Shown here: positions 15,228 through 23,139 of the stretch, in pieces
Numbering within the stretch: position 1 is the first letter of the stretch
Layout: every line of letters starts with the position of its first letter
Notes under the pieces: generated by a model
What the model saw: the letters and a program-made list of their open reading frames with translations, nothing else
Told to the model about the DNA's origin: nothing
The model's database searches: none
Translations under genes and position numbers: made by a program
NCBI GenBank assembly: GCA_016794445.1
Contig: JAEUKC010000443.1
Span: 1-28,299, forward strand
Length of the DNA: 28,299 nucleotides
Direction: 5' to 3'
Source of the DNA: JADJMO01 sp016794445
GTDB taxonomy: Bacteria > Myxococcota_A > Polyangia > Polyangiales > JADJMO01

Positions 15228-16559
15228 CTACCGGGATCGGCACGCGGCGAGCACCCGGTCGCGGGCCTCGGCCAGCAGCGCTTCGGCGCGTGCGCGGGGC
15301 ACGACCGGGGGCTGCGTGCAGATCGTCCAGACGAGGCGCCCGCCGAGCGTGGTCGCGGTCGAGGCGCACTCGCCGAGGAACGACGGGTTGGCCGCGAAGC
15401 CGCCATGCTCGATGCGGATCGCGCCGGCCTGGCCGAGATCCATCCGCCCGATGTTGGTGATCCCGGCGGTCGCCGGCGGCCCGAACCGCGCCACGAGCTC
15501 GAGCGTTCGGCGCGGCTGGGTGCGGGCCGAGCGCGCGAGCATCGCGAACTGAGGAGGCACGAAGTGCACGTGCTGGTCCTGCTCGAGGCCGGCGACGAGG
15601 GCCGCCCGCACCTCCCGCGCGAGGCGCCAGAAGTACGTCGCGTGGTCGACGGTGTGCACCGAGCCCAGCATCGACACGTAGAACCCGAGCGCCTCCCCGA
15701 CGTCCGCCCGGCCCCGCGCGCGCACGTCGACGGGGGACCCGAGGAGCACGCCGCGCGGGCCGCCGTGACCCGCCGCGGTCAGCGTCGCGAGGGTCAGGCC
15801 CGTGAGCAGCGCGCCGTGCACCGTCGTGCCCTCGCGCTTGGCGCGCGCGCCGAGCCGCGCCGTCTCGGAGGCGCTCCACACGTGGCGCACCACGGTCAGG
15901 GAGCGCCGCTCGACGGGCGCCGCGGCGTCGAGGGGCAGGGTGAGGATCGGCGCGCGCCGGGCCAGGTCGAGCGCGACGTCGAGCATCGCGCCCCCGTGCC
16001 GCGCGAGCGCCCCCCACGATACGCGCTCGAGGTCGAACAGCGTCTCGAGGCTGGGCGTCGGCGCGAGCGCCGGCAGCGGCACGAACCCGGCGCCGTCGCG
16101 GAGCCTGCGGTTGCAGACCTCGAGCACGTCCCGCGCGAGGAAGGCCCCCGACTTGCCGTCGCCGATCGCGTGGTGGAACCGCAAGAGCAGCGTCGAGCGG
16201 TCCGCGCCGTGCACGAGCAGGGTGGCGCGGAGCAGCGGATCGCGCGCCGGATCGATGCGCTCGAGGCACGCCTCGGCGAGTGCGCCCTCGATGGCCTCCT
16301 CGCCCGCGTGACGCACGGTCAGCGGGATCTCGGCGTCGACCTCACGGAACCAGAGGGCCCGGTCCTCCGGTCGGATGCGCACGCGCAGCGGTGGGTGGCG
16401 GCGCTGGACTTGGTCGAGCGCCTCGCGGAGAAGCGCCGGATCGAGCGGACCGCGCACCGTGACGAAGGTCGTGAAGTGGATCGGACAGAGGGCGTCCGCC
16501 GCCCAGAGGATCGTCTCGCCGGCCCCGAGGGGGCGCTCGATCGACAGGGTCTCGTCCAC
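15228..16559 (-). CDS. HHxxxDG acyltransferase (PapA / condensation-domain-like)
   Basis: The GTG at 16559 gives 443 residues. The catalytic motif HHAIGDG (His129-Gly135) is the HHxxxDG signature of condensation-type acyltransferases: NRPS C domains, PapA enzymes, WS/DGAT. The N-terminal layout fits stand-alone members of the phthiocerol/phthiodiolone dimycocerosyl transferase type, with an ILWAADALCPIHFTTF opening followed by GPLDPALLREALDQVQRRHPPLRVRI. The C-terminal GITNIGRMDL and VWTICTQPPVV also fit. It should transfer an acyl group from a CoA or carrier thioester to an alcohol or amine. No PKS or NRPS genes are adjacent, so the substrate is open. The GTG lies 6 nt behind a -10-like TATGCT. 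A longer frame up to 16754 has no homology. Confidence 0.8.
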   Translation of the reverse strand: MDETLSIERPLGAGETILWAADALCPIHFTTFVTVRGPLDPALLREALDQVQRRHPPLRVRIRPEDRALWFREVDAEIPLTVRHAGEEAIEGALAEACLERIDPARDPLLRATLLVHGADRSTLLLRFHHAIGDGKSGAFLARDVLEVCNRRLRDGAGFVPLPALAPTPSLETLFDLERVSWGALARHGGAMLDVALDLARRAPILTLPLDAAAPVERRSLTVVRHVWSASETARLGARAKREGTTVHGALLTGLTLATLTAAGHGGPRGVLLGSPVDVRARGRADVGEALGFYVSMLGSVHTVDHATYFWRLAREVRAALVAGLEQDQHVHFVPPQFAMLARSARTQPRRTLELVARFGPPATAGITNIGRMDLGQAGAIRIEHGGFAANPSFLGECASTATTLGGRLVWTICTQPPVVPRARAEALLAEARDRVLAACRSR

Positions 16560-16565
16560 CCGCCC

Positions 16566-16571
16566 AGCATA
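16566..16571 (-). promoter_or_regulatory. -10-like hexamer TATGCT for the acyltransferase (leaderless type)
   Basis: TATGCT on the minus strand ends 6 nt before the GTG at 16559. No convincing Shine-Dalgarno lies in the six intervening bases. Confidence 0.45.
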
Positions 16572-16636
16572 GCGACGCCGCCGCCCGTCGAGTGGGCTCA
16601 GCGCCCGAGGACGAAGGCTCCGACCTCCGCCTCGTA

Positions 16637-16759
16637 TCAGAAGTCCTCGGTGTAGCCCTGGCCGATGTCGCACTGACCGTCCACCCGATCGACCGTGCCG
16701 TGCAACCGTCCTCCCTCGAGCGCGCAAGCGGTTCCGTGCGTGGCTCGCGGACAATCCAT
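16637..16759 (-). pseudogene. Possible C-terminal fragment of a lost minus-strand gene
   Basis: The last 40 codons before a stop read MDCPRATHGTACALEGGRLH then GTVDRVDGQCDIGQGYTEDF. This has natural protein character (paired Cys, Gly-rich turns), unlike the shadow frames around it. Nothing upstream continues it convincingly. It could be the tail of a disulfide-containing exported protein. It is part of a 494-bp gap (16560-17053) that seems to be a junk zone of fragments. Confidence 0.3.
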
Positions 16760-16761
16760 GC

Positions 16762-16992
16762 GTGTACTCGCATCGACCAGACTTCGTCCATGAGTGGAGC
16801 TACTTCCTCGAGGGAAGCGCGAAGAACTGGGATCCTGACATCTTCGCTCTCCCTGGCGGATTGGCAGCGTTGAAGCGCGGATGTTACTTCGTCGCAGAGT
16901 GTGACAACGATTCCGTGTTGGATGGCATCTGTCGATCGTTGGAGCTGCGAGGCGTCGAGGGGGTGCAGCGGCCGACCTCGAACGGTAGGTAG
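16762..16992 (+). pseudogene. Gene fragment of lower GC content, unknown family
   Basis: From a GTG at 16762, 76 codons read MYSHRPDFVHEWSYFLEGSA and KNWDPDIFALPGGLAALKRG onward. The protein character extends upstream without a start (ARKRFRAWLADNPC, from about 16718). Codon use differs from its neighbours: TTG, GAT, TGT, GGA and CGA are frequent and GC is visibly lower. It has aromatic and acidic content typical of a real globular domain. The lack of a good start or Shine-Dalgarno suggests a 5'-truncated gene, perhaps horizontally acquired. A short intact gene remains possible. Confidence 0.4.
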
Positions 16993-17053
16993 TGCAGGCC
17001 GATCCACCAACTCGGTCCTGCCGCCCCCTGCCTCTCACCGACGAAGGACCCCG

Positions 17054-18475
17054 ATGAGCGCCGAGACCACCACCGACGAGCTGCTCGAACAGCTCCGCCA
17101 GAGCCGCGGGCCCGAGGCTCGTCGGATCCTCTACGCGCTCGCGCGACGGCCCGTGGTGCTCCCGACGAGCGACCTGCTCGCCCACCTCGAGGAGGGTGAC
17201 GAGGCGCTCGACTGCGCGCTGAAGAGCGACGCTCTCGCCCTCGTCGAGCCGTGCGCCCGGCTCCTCGGGCGGGAGTGGAAGGCGGCGCTCGTCCTCGCGC
17301 GGCTCGGCCAGCGACAGTACACCGACGCGATCGTGGCGCAGCTCGCGGAGAGCAGCGGCGTCGCGGCGCAGGGCTACGCGATGGCGCTCGAGGTCATGGG
17401 GGACGCAGCGTGCGTCCCGGCGCTCCTCGCGCTCGCGGACCAGGCGCGGCCCGCGCTCGCCTTCGTGCTGCACCACGCGCTCGTCGCGCTCACCGGGCGT
17501 CGGCCGCTGATTGCGTGGGTCACCTCGGAGTGGCCGGTCGCGATGGCGACCGCGTGGCGAAGGCCCGCCCTCGCGGCGCCCGCGCTCGTGGGCGTCCGTG
17601 AGACTTCGCCCCGCGAGGTGGCGTTCGCCGTCGACCACGGGCGCGCCCGCATCCGCGTCGAGTACGACGCCTTCGCGGCCGGCGCGTGGCCGCGGTGGGA
17701 TCGCTCGCTCACCGTCGCGGGCCAGCCTCTCTACCGCGTCAGCTCCCACTGCGGGACGTGCCGCACCATCCTCCACCGCACCGGCGCGCTGGGGCTCGAC
17801 GCCGCGTCGTCGGCGCTCGAGGCGCATCGGGGGCTCGTCGCGGCGATGGACCACGTCGACAGCGCTGCCCTCGAGGTGCTGTGGCCGCTCCTCCGCGAGC
17901 TCGACACTGGCCACTACCTCGCGTCGCTGGTGGACCTCCCGCTCGAACGCGTCGAGCTCCCCGCGCGCTCGTGGCTCGCGAGTCGCGGCGCCACCGAGGA
18001 GGAGCTCGCGCGCGAAGGCGACGAGCTGGCGCACTACTGGGCGGGCGTCGCGCACCACCAGTCGCGGCTCTCCCTCCGCCCTTCGCTGCGCGAGGCGATG
18101 GTGATCGTCCCGTCACAGGACCCGGCGTGCCTCGACGAGGCCCGGATCGAGGCGTGGCGGCAGGCGATCGACGCGGGCGAGCGGCCCGCGGTGGTGGCGC
18201 TCGCGTGGGTCGAGGACCGCTCGGAGGCATTCTCCGACGAGGGCCGGGTCGACCGCACGGCGATCGGCGTCGTCCTCGACGGGCACCACAAGCTCGAGGC
18301 CTATGCGCGCGCACGGGTGCCAGCGCGTGTGCTGCTGGTGGTGCACCTCGAGCAGTGCTCGACCGACGTCCCTGCCGAGGACGCACTGCGCTCGGTCGTC
18401 GCTGCGGTGGGCGCCTGCCCTGCCGGGCCGGTCCAGCTCGTGTGCGAGGCCGCCCCGACGATCGAGAAGAGCTGA
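17054..18475 (+). CDS. HEAT-repeat-like protein with Cys-pair region and ParB/Srx-like C-terminal domain
   Basis: This 473-residue protein starts at an ATG with AAGGA (17044-17048) 5 nt upstream. Residues 1 to about 170 are short amphipathic helical pairs resembling HEAT/armadillo repeats (ALARLGQRQYTDAIVAQLAE, VMGDAACVPALLALAD). In the middle, SHCGTCRTIL (His232, Cys233, Cys236) could bind metal. The C-terminal ~100 residues (IDAGERPAVVALAWVEDRSE, then VVLDGHHKLEAYARARVPAR) resemble the ParB/sulfiredoxin fold: a 'parameter from neighbouring domain' strand followed by D409-G-H-H-K-L-E-A, analogous to the ParB nucleotide-binding GER(R) motif. Such domains bind CTP/ATP or act as nucleases or kinases. 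There is no signal peptide, so it is cytoplasmic. Exact function is unknown. Confidence 0.65.
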   Translation: MSAETTTDELLEQLRQSRGPEARRILYALARRPVVLPTSDLLAHLEEGDEALDCALKSDALALVEPCARLLGREWKAALVLARLGQRQYTDAIVAQLAESSGVAAQGYAMALEVMGDAACVPALLALADQARPALAFVLHHALVALTGRRPLIAWVTSEWPVAMATAWRRPALAAPALVGVRETSPREVAFAVDHGRARIRVEYDAFAAGAWPRWDRSLTVAGQPLYRVSSHCGTCRTILHRTGALGLDAASSALEAHRGLVAAMDHVDSAALEVLWPLLRELDTGHYLASLVDLPLERVELPARSWLASRGATEEELAREGDELAHYWAGVAHHQSRLSLRPSLREAMVIVPSQDPACLDEARIEAWRQAIDAGERPAVVALAWVEDRSEAFSDEGRVDRTAIGVVLDGHHKLEAYARARVPARVLLVVHLEQCSTDVPAEDALRSVVAAVGACPAGPVQLVCEAAPTIEKS

Positions 18476-18512
18476 AGGCGGGGCTGCAATTCATGTCCAG
18501 TGCGCCGGGCGG

Positions 18513-19154
18513 TCAGAGCGCCAGCAGCTCGTCGAAGCGGCGGAGCACGTGGTCTGCCTCCTCCACCGCGCCGTACCCCCAGGTCGCGTGGGCGAACCGC
18601 ACCCCGTTCGCGCGCGCCGCCGCGCGGTCCCCCTCCGTGTCGCCGACGAACAGCGGCGCACCGAGCCCGTTGCGCGCCATCACGCTGCGCAGGTTCGTGG
18701 CCTTGTCGCGCCCGGTGTTCCCCCAGCACTCGACGTCCACGAAGTGCGCGCCGAGCCCGCTCAGCGCGAGGAAGTTCTCGATGTACCCCTGCTGACAGTT
18801 GCTGACGATGCACAGCGGCCGACGCGCACGCAGCTGGGGCACGAGCTCCAGCACCCCGGGGAACACGTGCGGCGGCGCCGCCGAGTCCCGCTCGGCGATG
18901 GCGACGTTGTCCTCGACCGCGGTCTCGTCGGAGAGCCGCTGCAGGAGCTCGCCCGAGAGCTCCGGGAACGCCGCCTGGATGGCCTCGAAGTGCGATTTCC
19001 CCGTCACGGCGCGCACGTCGGCGGCCGTCACGCGGCGCGCGAGCCCGAGACGCCCGAGCACGCGGTTCCACGCGAGCGCGCAGGTGGCCGTCGTGTCCCA
19101 GAGGGTGCCGTCGAGGTCGAAGATCAGCGCGTCGAGCACGCCGCCACGTAGCAC
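18513..19154 (-). CDS. HAD-superfamily phosphatase (phosphoglycolate-phosphatase-like)
   Basis: This 213-residue protein has a GTG start at 19154; a second GTG at 19139 would begin just before the first motif and is equally possible. All four HAD motifs are visible: FDLDGTLWD (nucleophile Asp13, acid Asp15), CIVSNCQQG (motif II Ser), GRDKATNL (motif III Lys) and FVGDTEGD (motif IV Asp pair). The helical cap between motifs I and II is of the C1 type, as in phosphoglycolate and beta-phosphoglucomutase-like enzymes. The substrate cannot be assigned. It lies 21 bp downstream of the CAP-domain lipoprotein on the same strand and is probably co-transcribed with it. Confidence 0.87.
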   Translation of the reverse strand: MLRGGVLDALIFDLDGTLWDTTATCALAWNRVLGRLGLARRVTAADVRAVTGKSHFEAIQAAFPELSGELLQRLSDETAVEDNVAIAERDSAAPPHVFPGVLELVPQLRARRPLCIVSNCQQGYIENFLALSGLGAHFVDVECWGNTGRDKATNLRSVMARNGLGAPLFVGDTEGDRAAARANGVRFAHATWGYGAVEEADHVLRRFDELLAL

Positions 19155-19175
19155 GTCCGTCGCGCTCGGGCGCCC

Positions 19176-19847
19176 TCAGCCGCCGGCGCCGAAGTTCTGC
19201 GTCCAGTAGTGCTTGTACTTGGAGCTCGCGCCCATGAAGTACCCGACCCCGAGCTGGGTGTACTTGGGGTTCATGATGTTCGCGCAGTGGCCGTCGCTGT
19301 TCATCCACTGGGTCATCGTGGCGGCCGCGGTGGAGTTGCCGGCGGCGATGTTCTCGCCCATCATGCCACCCTTGTAGCCGGCGGCCTTCATGCGATCGAA
19401 CGGCGAGCGGCCGTCGAGCCCCGTGTGACTGAAGTAGTTCTTGGTCGCCATGTCCTGGCTGTGCAGGCGCGCCGACTGCTGCAGCTGCGGGTGCATGGTG
19501 AGCGGCGGCGCTGGACCGAACTTGCCGCCCGTGCGGCAGTCGGCGCCCGCGGCGCGGCGCTTGTTCGTCTCCTCGAGGATCTCCTGCTCGAGCGACGCCG
19601 AGGCCGCCGGCCACCCGTCGCCCGGGCCGGTATCCGCGGGCGGCGGTGTGCCCGTGTCCTTGGGCGCCGTGCCGGTGTCCGTGGCGCCGGTGCCCGTGTC
19701 GGTCGGCGCAGCGTCGGCGCCGCTGTCGTCGGTCACCCCGCTGTCGTCGGCGGGGGCGCCGGTGTCGTCGTCGCCTCCTCCGATCCCGCCGCTCGAGCAA
19801 CCCGTGACGAGGAAGAGAACTGCCAGCCACCCTGAGGGAGCACGCAT
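19176..19847 (-). CDS. CAP/SCP-domain lipoprotein
   Basis: The ATG at 19847 gives 223 residues. The signal ends in FLVTGC (Cys17). A long Asp/Thr/Gly/Ala-rich, low-complexity tether follows (to about residue 75), characteristic of surface lipoproteins in this window. The rest is a bacterial CAP (SCP/PR-1, 'CAP domain') module: ILEETNKRRAAGADC, QDMATKNYFSHTGLDGRSPFDRMKAAGY broken by normal spacing, GENIAAG, WMNSDGHCANIMNP and YWTQNFG. The conserved His in 'FSHTG' and 'SDGHC' and the Glu of GENIA are present. CAP proteins act extracellularly, some as proteases or lipid/sterol binders. A 34-bp inverted repeat about 100 bp upstream (19947-19980) may be its operator. The HAD gene follows closely. 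Confidence 0.88.
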   Translation of the reverse strand: MRAPSGWLAVLFLVTGCSSGGIGGGDDDTGAPADDSGVTDDSGADAAPTDTGTGATDTGTAPKDTGTPPPADTGPGDGWPAASASLEQEILEETNKRRAAGADCRTGGKFGPAPPLTMHPQLQQSARLHSQDMATKNYFSHTGLDGRSPFDRMKAAGYKGGMMGENIAAGNSTAAATMTQWMNSDGHCANIMNPKYTQLGVGYFMGASSKYKHYWTQNFGAGG

Positions 19848-19946
19848 CCCTGACAGAGTGTCCGACGGCGGCGATTCGGGCCAGCCCCGACCGTCAGTGG
19901 TGCAACGTTCCACGACGGCGGACGGCGACGACCCCTTTTTGATTCT

Positions 19947-19980
19947 GCACGGATGTAAAACGGGCGTTTTACATTCGTGC
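19947..19980. promoter_or_regulatory. 34-bp near-perfect inverted repeat, candidate operator
   Basis: GCACGGATGTAAAACG (19947-19962) and CGTTTTACATTCGTGC (19965-19980) are reverse complements over 15 of 16 bases, separated only by GG. The core TGTAAAACG-GG-CGTTTTACA is perfect. The element sits in a conspicuously AT-rich island in an otherwise very GC-rich region, about 100 bp upstream of the CAP lipoprotein and about 85 bp past the stop of the 20066-22009 gene. No T-run follows on either strand, so an intrinsic terminator is unlikely. The two-fold symmetry suits a TetR-, GntR- or MarR-type dimer. An alternative is an exceptionally stable cruciform or transcript hairpin. Confidence 0.6.
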
Positions 19981-20065
19981 GGAAACAAAATCGGAGCGGA
20001 GGACCGACGGGGACGGTCCGGGAGCGACAAAGCCAGATGGCGCCCTCCCCGCCCGCCCAGGCCCG

Positions 20066-22009
20066 TCAGTGCACGAACTTGTCGCCGCCCCAGGTGTAGG
20101 TGACGTCCTTGCCCCAGGGGAGCACCAGCGGCTCGATCCCCGTGTCGGCCTCCTTCCCGAACGGCCAGGTCTTCTCGGTCCACCCCTTGGCCGTGCCGCG
20201 CATCAGCTCGATCTTCCCGGGCGCACCAGGCTTGGCCGTCACGATGCGCAGCTGCGCCTCCACGCGCGAGCTCTCCATCGCGCGCGCCGTCTCGACCGTC
20301 AGCACCGGCGACAGCGCGAGCCCCGTGCCCTTGGGCGCCGGCGAGTAGATGGTCATCACCTCGCGCAGCACCTCCTTGTCGCCGCCCGGTCCCGTGAGCT
20401 TGGCGCGCACGATCCCGCGCACGATCACCTCGTCGCGGCCGTCGCCGGTGAGATCCTTGGCGACGACCTCCATCACGTCCTTGTCGCTCGCGAAGCGGGC
20501 CATCGACACCACGAAGTACCCGCCGTCGCCGGTCGCGATCACGAGGTCCTTGCCGAACACCGCGGCCCGGCCCTTCTTGCCGATCACCAGCACCGCGTCG
20601 GCCTCGACCCGCGGCGCGGTCCCCTTCGGCAGGCCCTTCTCCTTGCGGTACTGGTCGAGCGCCATCGTCACGAGCTCGCTCGTGGCGAGCGGCTTCGGCG
20701 CCGTGGGCTCGGCCGGCTTGTTCACGACCACCGGCGGCAGATCGGTGGGCTTCTGCGCGGTCTCCTTGTCCTTGGTGAACAGCGCCCCGTTCCAGGCGAA
20801 CGTGCGCTCCTTCACCGTGCCCCACGGGAACAGGATGGGATCGACGTCGACCGAGATCGGCTCCTTGTAGCTCGCGACGTCCCAGCCCTTCGGCGGCTGG
20901 TAGCTCACCGTCGCGGTGGGCTTCTTGGCGGTGCCACCGAAGGTGACGACGTCGGTGAGCGCGTTGCTCCCCGAGCTCACCAGCGTCTCGTGGCCGAAGA
21001 TCCGCGCCGGGGTCTCGGCGTTCTTCACGCCGTTCATCGTGTAGACCGAGAGGGCCTCGCGCGTGGTCGCGCCCGCCTTGACCCGCGTGGTGATCAGGAG
21101 CTCGGTGTGCCCGTCCTGGTTGACGTCGCGCGCGTCGACCGCGCTCGGGTCGCCGAGCAGCTCGAACAGGATCCACTGCTTGCCCTCCTTGTAGGTGGGC
21201 CCGAGCACGAACACGTAGTGGCCGGCGAAGATCGCCCGCTCGGACAGCGCGTCGCCGAGGAGGTCGGTCGTGACGTCCCAGGTCACGTCCTTCCACGAGA
21301 GCTTCTTGCTCGCGAGCCCCGTCGCGAGCGACTGCTCGGGCTCGGTGGGGAGCCAGCCGAGGGCGAGCGGCGACTCCACCGATCCCGGGCCGGTCGCCTT
21401 GATCGCCCGCAGCGTGGTGCCGTCGCCCTCGTACACGCGGACGGCGCCGCGGAGGCCGACGCGCACCTTCTTCGCCTCGGGGAAGGCGCTCCAGGGGACG
21501 AACGCCTCGACGCCGTACCCCGGGCCCGCCTTGCGGGGCGCCTCGACGATCTGGGCGCCGTCGATCGTCTTGCCCGCCCCGGGCCCGGCCCGGAACTTCA
21601 CCGCGCCGGCGCTCGATCCGGGCACCCCCGCGTAGGCGCCGACCTCGTAGGTCACGTAGTCGGTCGCCGCGCCCTTGCCGACGCCGCCCTTCGGGAAGGC
21701 GACGATCAAGGACACGCAGTCCTCGTTGGGGCCGAAATTCGCGGTCCGGCCGATGGCGCCGCTCTTGACCACCTCGGCGCCGAACCAGATCCCCTTGTCG
21801 TCGTAGCCCGCGACCACCGTGGCCGTGGCCTTCCCGGCCTTGACCACCTCGCTGGCCGGCGTGGTGCCGGGCCACTCCTTGACCAGGCCGTCGATCTTGA
21901 TCGCGCTCGGAGCGAGGTGATCGAGGATCAAGTCAGCCCGGGGCGCCCCGGCCGAGGCGAGGGCAGCGAGGGCGGAACCGAGGGCGACGGAGGTCCGGAG
22001 CGCGCGCAT
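20066..22009 (-). CDS. Secreted CBM9-like / FG-GAP-like protein
   Basis: The ATG at 22009 gives 647 residues with a cleavable signal peptide (to about ASAGAPRA). GGGAG lies 5 nt upstream of the ATG. The N-terminal third (IKIDGLVKEWPGTTPA, GYDDKGIWFGAEVV, NEDCVSLIVAFPKG) resembles a CBM9-like/DOMON beta-sandwich, the usual carbohydrate- or heme-binding module. Further on, DARDVNQDGHTELLITTRV and KDLTGDGRDEVIVRGIV are Asp-rich calcium loops like FG-GAP/VCBS repeats. A small module appears twice: DPILFPWGTVKERTFAWNGALF and EPLVLPWGKDVTYTWGGDKFV, the latter ending the protein. The central linker is Pro/Lys-rich. No catalytic site is recognised, so it is probably a periplasmic or surface binding protein. 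Confidence 0.7.
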   Translation of the reverse strand: MRALRTSVALGSALAALASAGAPRADLILDHLAPSAIKIDGLVKEWPGTTPASEVVKAGKATATVVAGYDDKGIWFGAEVVKSGAIGRTANFGPNEDCVSLIVAFPKGGVGKGAATDYVTYEVGAYAGVPGSSAGAVKFRAGPGAGKTIDGAQIVEAPRKAGPGYGVEAFVPWSAFPEAKKVRVGLRGAVRVYEGDGTTLRAIKATGPGSVESPLALGWLPTEPEQSLATGLASKKLSWKDVTWDVTTDLLGDALSERAIFAGHYVFVLGPTYKEGKQWILFELLGDPSAVDARDVNQDGHTELLITTRVKAGATTREALSVYTMNGVKNAETPARIFGHETLVSSGSNALTDVVTFGGTAKKPTATVSYQPPKGWDVASYKEPISVDVDPILFPWGTVKERTFAWNGALFTKDKETAQKPTDLPPVVVNKPAEPTAPKPLATSELVTMALDQYRKEKGLPKGTAPRVEADAVLVIGKKGRAAVFGKDLVIATGDGGYFVVSMARFASDKDVMEVVAKDLTGDGRDEVIVRGIVRAKLTGPGGDKEVLREVMTIYSPAPKGTGLALSPVLTVETARAMESSRVEAQLRIVTAKPGAPGKIELMRGTAKGWTEKTWPFGKEADTGIEPLVLPWGKDVTYTWGGDKFVH

Positions 22010-22018
22010 GGAACTCCC

Positions 22019-22024
22019 ATGGTA
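22019..22024 (-). promoter_or_regulatory. -10-like hexamer TACCAT for the CBM9-like gene
   Basis: TACCAT on the minus strand ends 9 nt before the ATG at 22009. The gap also contains GGGAG, so this start may use a very short leader instead of being strictly leaderless. Confidence 0.3.
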
Positions 22025-22063
22025 GCGCGCCTTTCGCTCTTCCCGCGCGGGGACCGAAGCGAC

Positions 22064-22069
22064 TAAGGT
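22064..22069 (+). promoter_or_regulatory. -10-like hexamer TAAGGT for the 22076-26206 operon (leaderless type)
   Basis: TAAGGT ends 6 nt before the GTG at 22076 with no Shine-Dalgarno in between. It would drive the five-gene GNAT to ArsA operon. Confidence 0.45.
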
Positions 22070-22075
22070 CGCCTC

Positions 22076-22630
22076 GTGCACGTCGCCCCCCGCCTCCTCG
22101 ACGGACCGCTGATCCTGCGTGCGGCGACCCGGCTCGACGCGCACCCGATCACCCGCATCCTGCGTGAGGGCGCCGACGACGGCCTGGTCACTCGCAGCGA
22201 CGAGGTCGACGCGGGCGCCGTCTCGCGCCAGATCGAGCTCGCGCGCGCCGCGGCCAACAGCCTCTACGTCGTGGCCGCCCTGCCCGGCGACAACCCGCTC
22301 CAGCCCGACGACGACGAGGTGGTCGGGCTCCTCCTGCTCGAGGGCGCGCCGCTCCACCGGCTGCACGACGTGGCGCGGCTCACCATGGCCGTCGCGAGCG
22401 CGCACCGCAACAAGAACATCGGCCGCCGCATGATGCAGTACGCGATGGAGGTGGCCGACGCCTCGGGCCGCATCCGCAAGATCGAGCTCCTCACCCGCGC
22501 CAACAACGCGACCGCGATCCACCTCTACACGAGCCTCGGCTTCGCGGTGGAGGGTCGCCTCGCCGCGCGCCTCCGCCTCGACGACGGGTCGTTCCTCGAC
22601 GACGTCTGCATGGCGCGCTTCAAGCCATGA
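22076..22630 (+). CDS. GNAT-family N-acetyltransferase
   Basis: This 184-residue protein has a GTG start and is the first gene of a five-gene operon. The acetyl-CoA site is visible as LTMAVASAHRNKNIGRRMMQ (motif A; the usual R/Q-x-x-G-x-G/A is R-N-K-N-I-G). The second half reads RKIELLTRANNATAIHLYTS then LGFAVEGR, the typical 'N-x-x-A-x-x-L-Y-x-x-x-G-F' motif B. The closest style is the YhhY/RimI-like branch that acetylates amino acids, amines or protein N-termini. An Asp-rich loop (QPDDDEVV) precedes motif A. Its stop overlaps the next start as ATGA, which implies translational coupling with the exported helical protein. Confidence 0.85.
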   Translation: MHVAPRLLDGPLILRAATRLDAHPITRILREGADDGLVTRSDEVDAGAVSRQIELARAAANSLYVVAALPGDNPLQPDDDEVVGLLLLEGAPLHRLHDVARLTMAVASAHRNKNIGRRMMQYAMEVADASGRIRKIELLTRANNATAIHLYTSLGFAVEGRLAARLRLDDGSFLDDVCMARFKP

Positions 22631-23139
22631 AGGCGCGTGCCGTCGCATTCCTCGCCACCGCCGTCCTCGGTGGCGCTCTGCTCACCGCGCAGGCCGGCAA
22701 CAACGCCGGCGCCGAGGCCCGGAGCGGGCTCGCGAGCGCCTCCGCGCGCAAGGCCGCCCCGAGCAACGCCGTCGTGGTGGTCGACGTCGACAAGGCGATC
22801 GCCCAGGCCTCGCAGCTCCTCGAGCGCGCCGACAAGCTGCGCCAGATCGGCGACCTCACCCGCGCCGATCTGGCCGAGGAGGCCGCGCTCGAGTGGGCCC
22901 ACGCCGCGCACGCCGCGCTCGACGCGCACGAGATCGCGCTCGACGCCGACCACCTCGGCGAGGCCGCCGACGTCGCGCAGAAGAAGGCCGACAAGGCGCG
23001 CACCGCGCTCGACGCCGCCATCGAGCGCCGCGCCACCCTGGCCGCCGAGCTCGCCAAGCTCGACGCCGAGGCCACCGAGAAGGCGATGGAGTCCCTCAGC
23101 CAGAAGCCAAAAGCCAAGCCGGGCAAGGGGGGCAAATGA
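22627..23139 (+). CDS. Exported Ala-rich helical (coiled-coil) protein
   Basis: This 170-residue protein has a cleavable signal peptide (MKARAVAFLATAVLGGALLTAQA). The mature part, residues 55-155, is almost entirely Ala/Glu/Asp/Lys-rich amphipathic helix (AIAQASQLLERADKLRQIGD and on). It likely forms coiled coils or a helical bundle, followed by a basic tail KPKAKPGKGGK. No family is recognised. It overlaps the preceding and following genes by ATGA, so it is probably made in fixed ratio with the OmpA-like lipoprotein, whose N-terminal part is of similar composition. A periplasmic partner or scaffold for that lipoprotein is a reasonable guess. The basic tail could contact peptidoglycan or LPS. 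Confidence 0.7.
   Translation: MKARAVAFLATAVLGGALLTAQAGNNAGAEARSGLASASARKAAPSNAVVVVDVDKAIAQASQLLERADKLRQIGDLTRADLAEEAALEWAHAAHAALDAHEIALDADHLGEAADVAQKKADKARTALDAAIERRATLAAELAKLDAEATEKAMESLSQKPKAKPGKGGK

Noticed and set aside
19947..19980. Intrinsic terminator for the 20066-22009 gene
   Set aside because: The stem is strong, but no T-run follows on the minus or plus strand, and the arms are AT-rich instead of GC-rich next to a U-tract.
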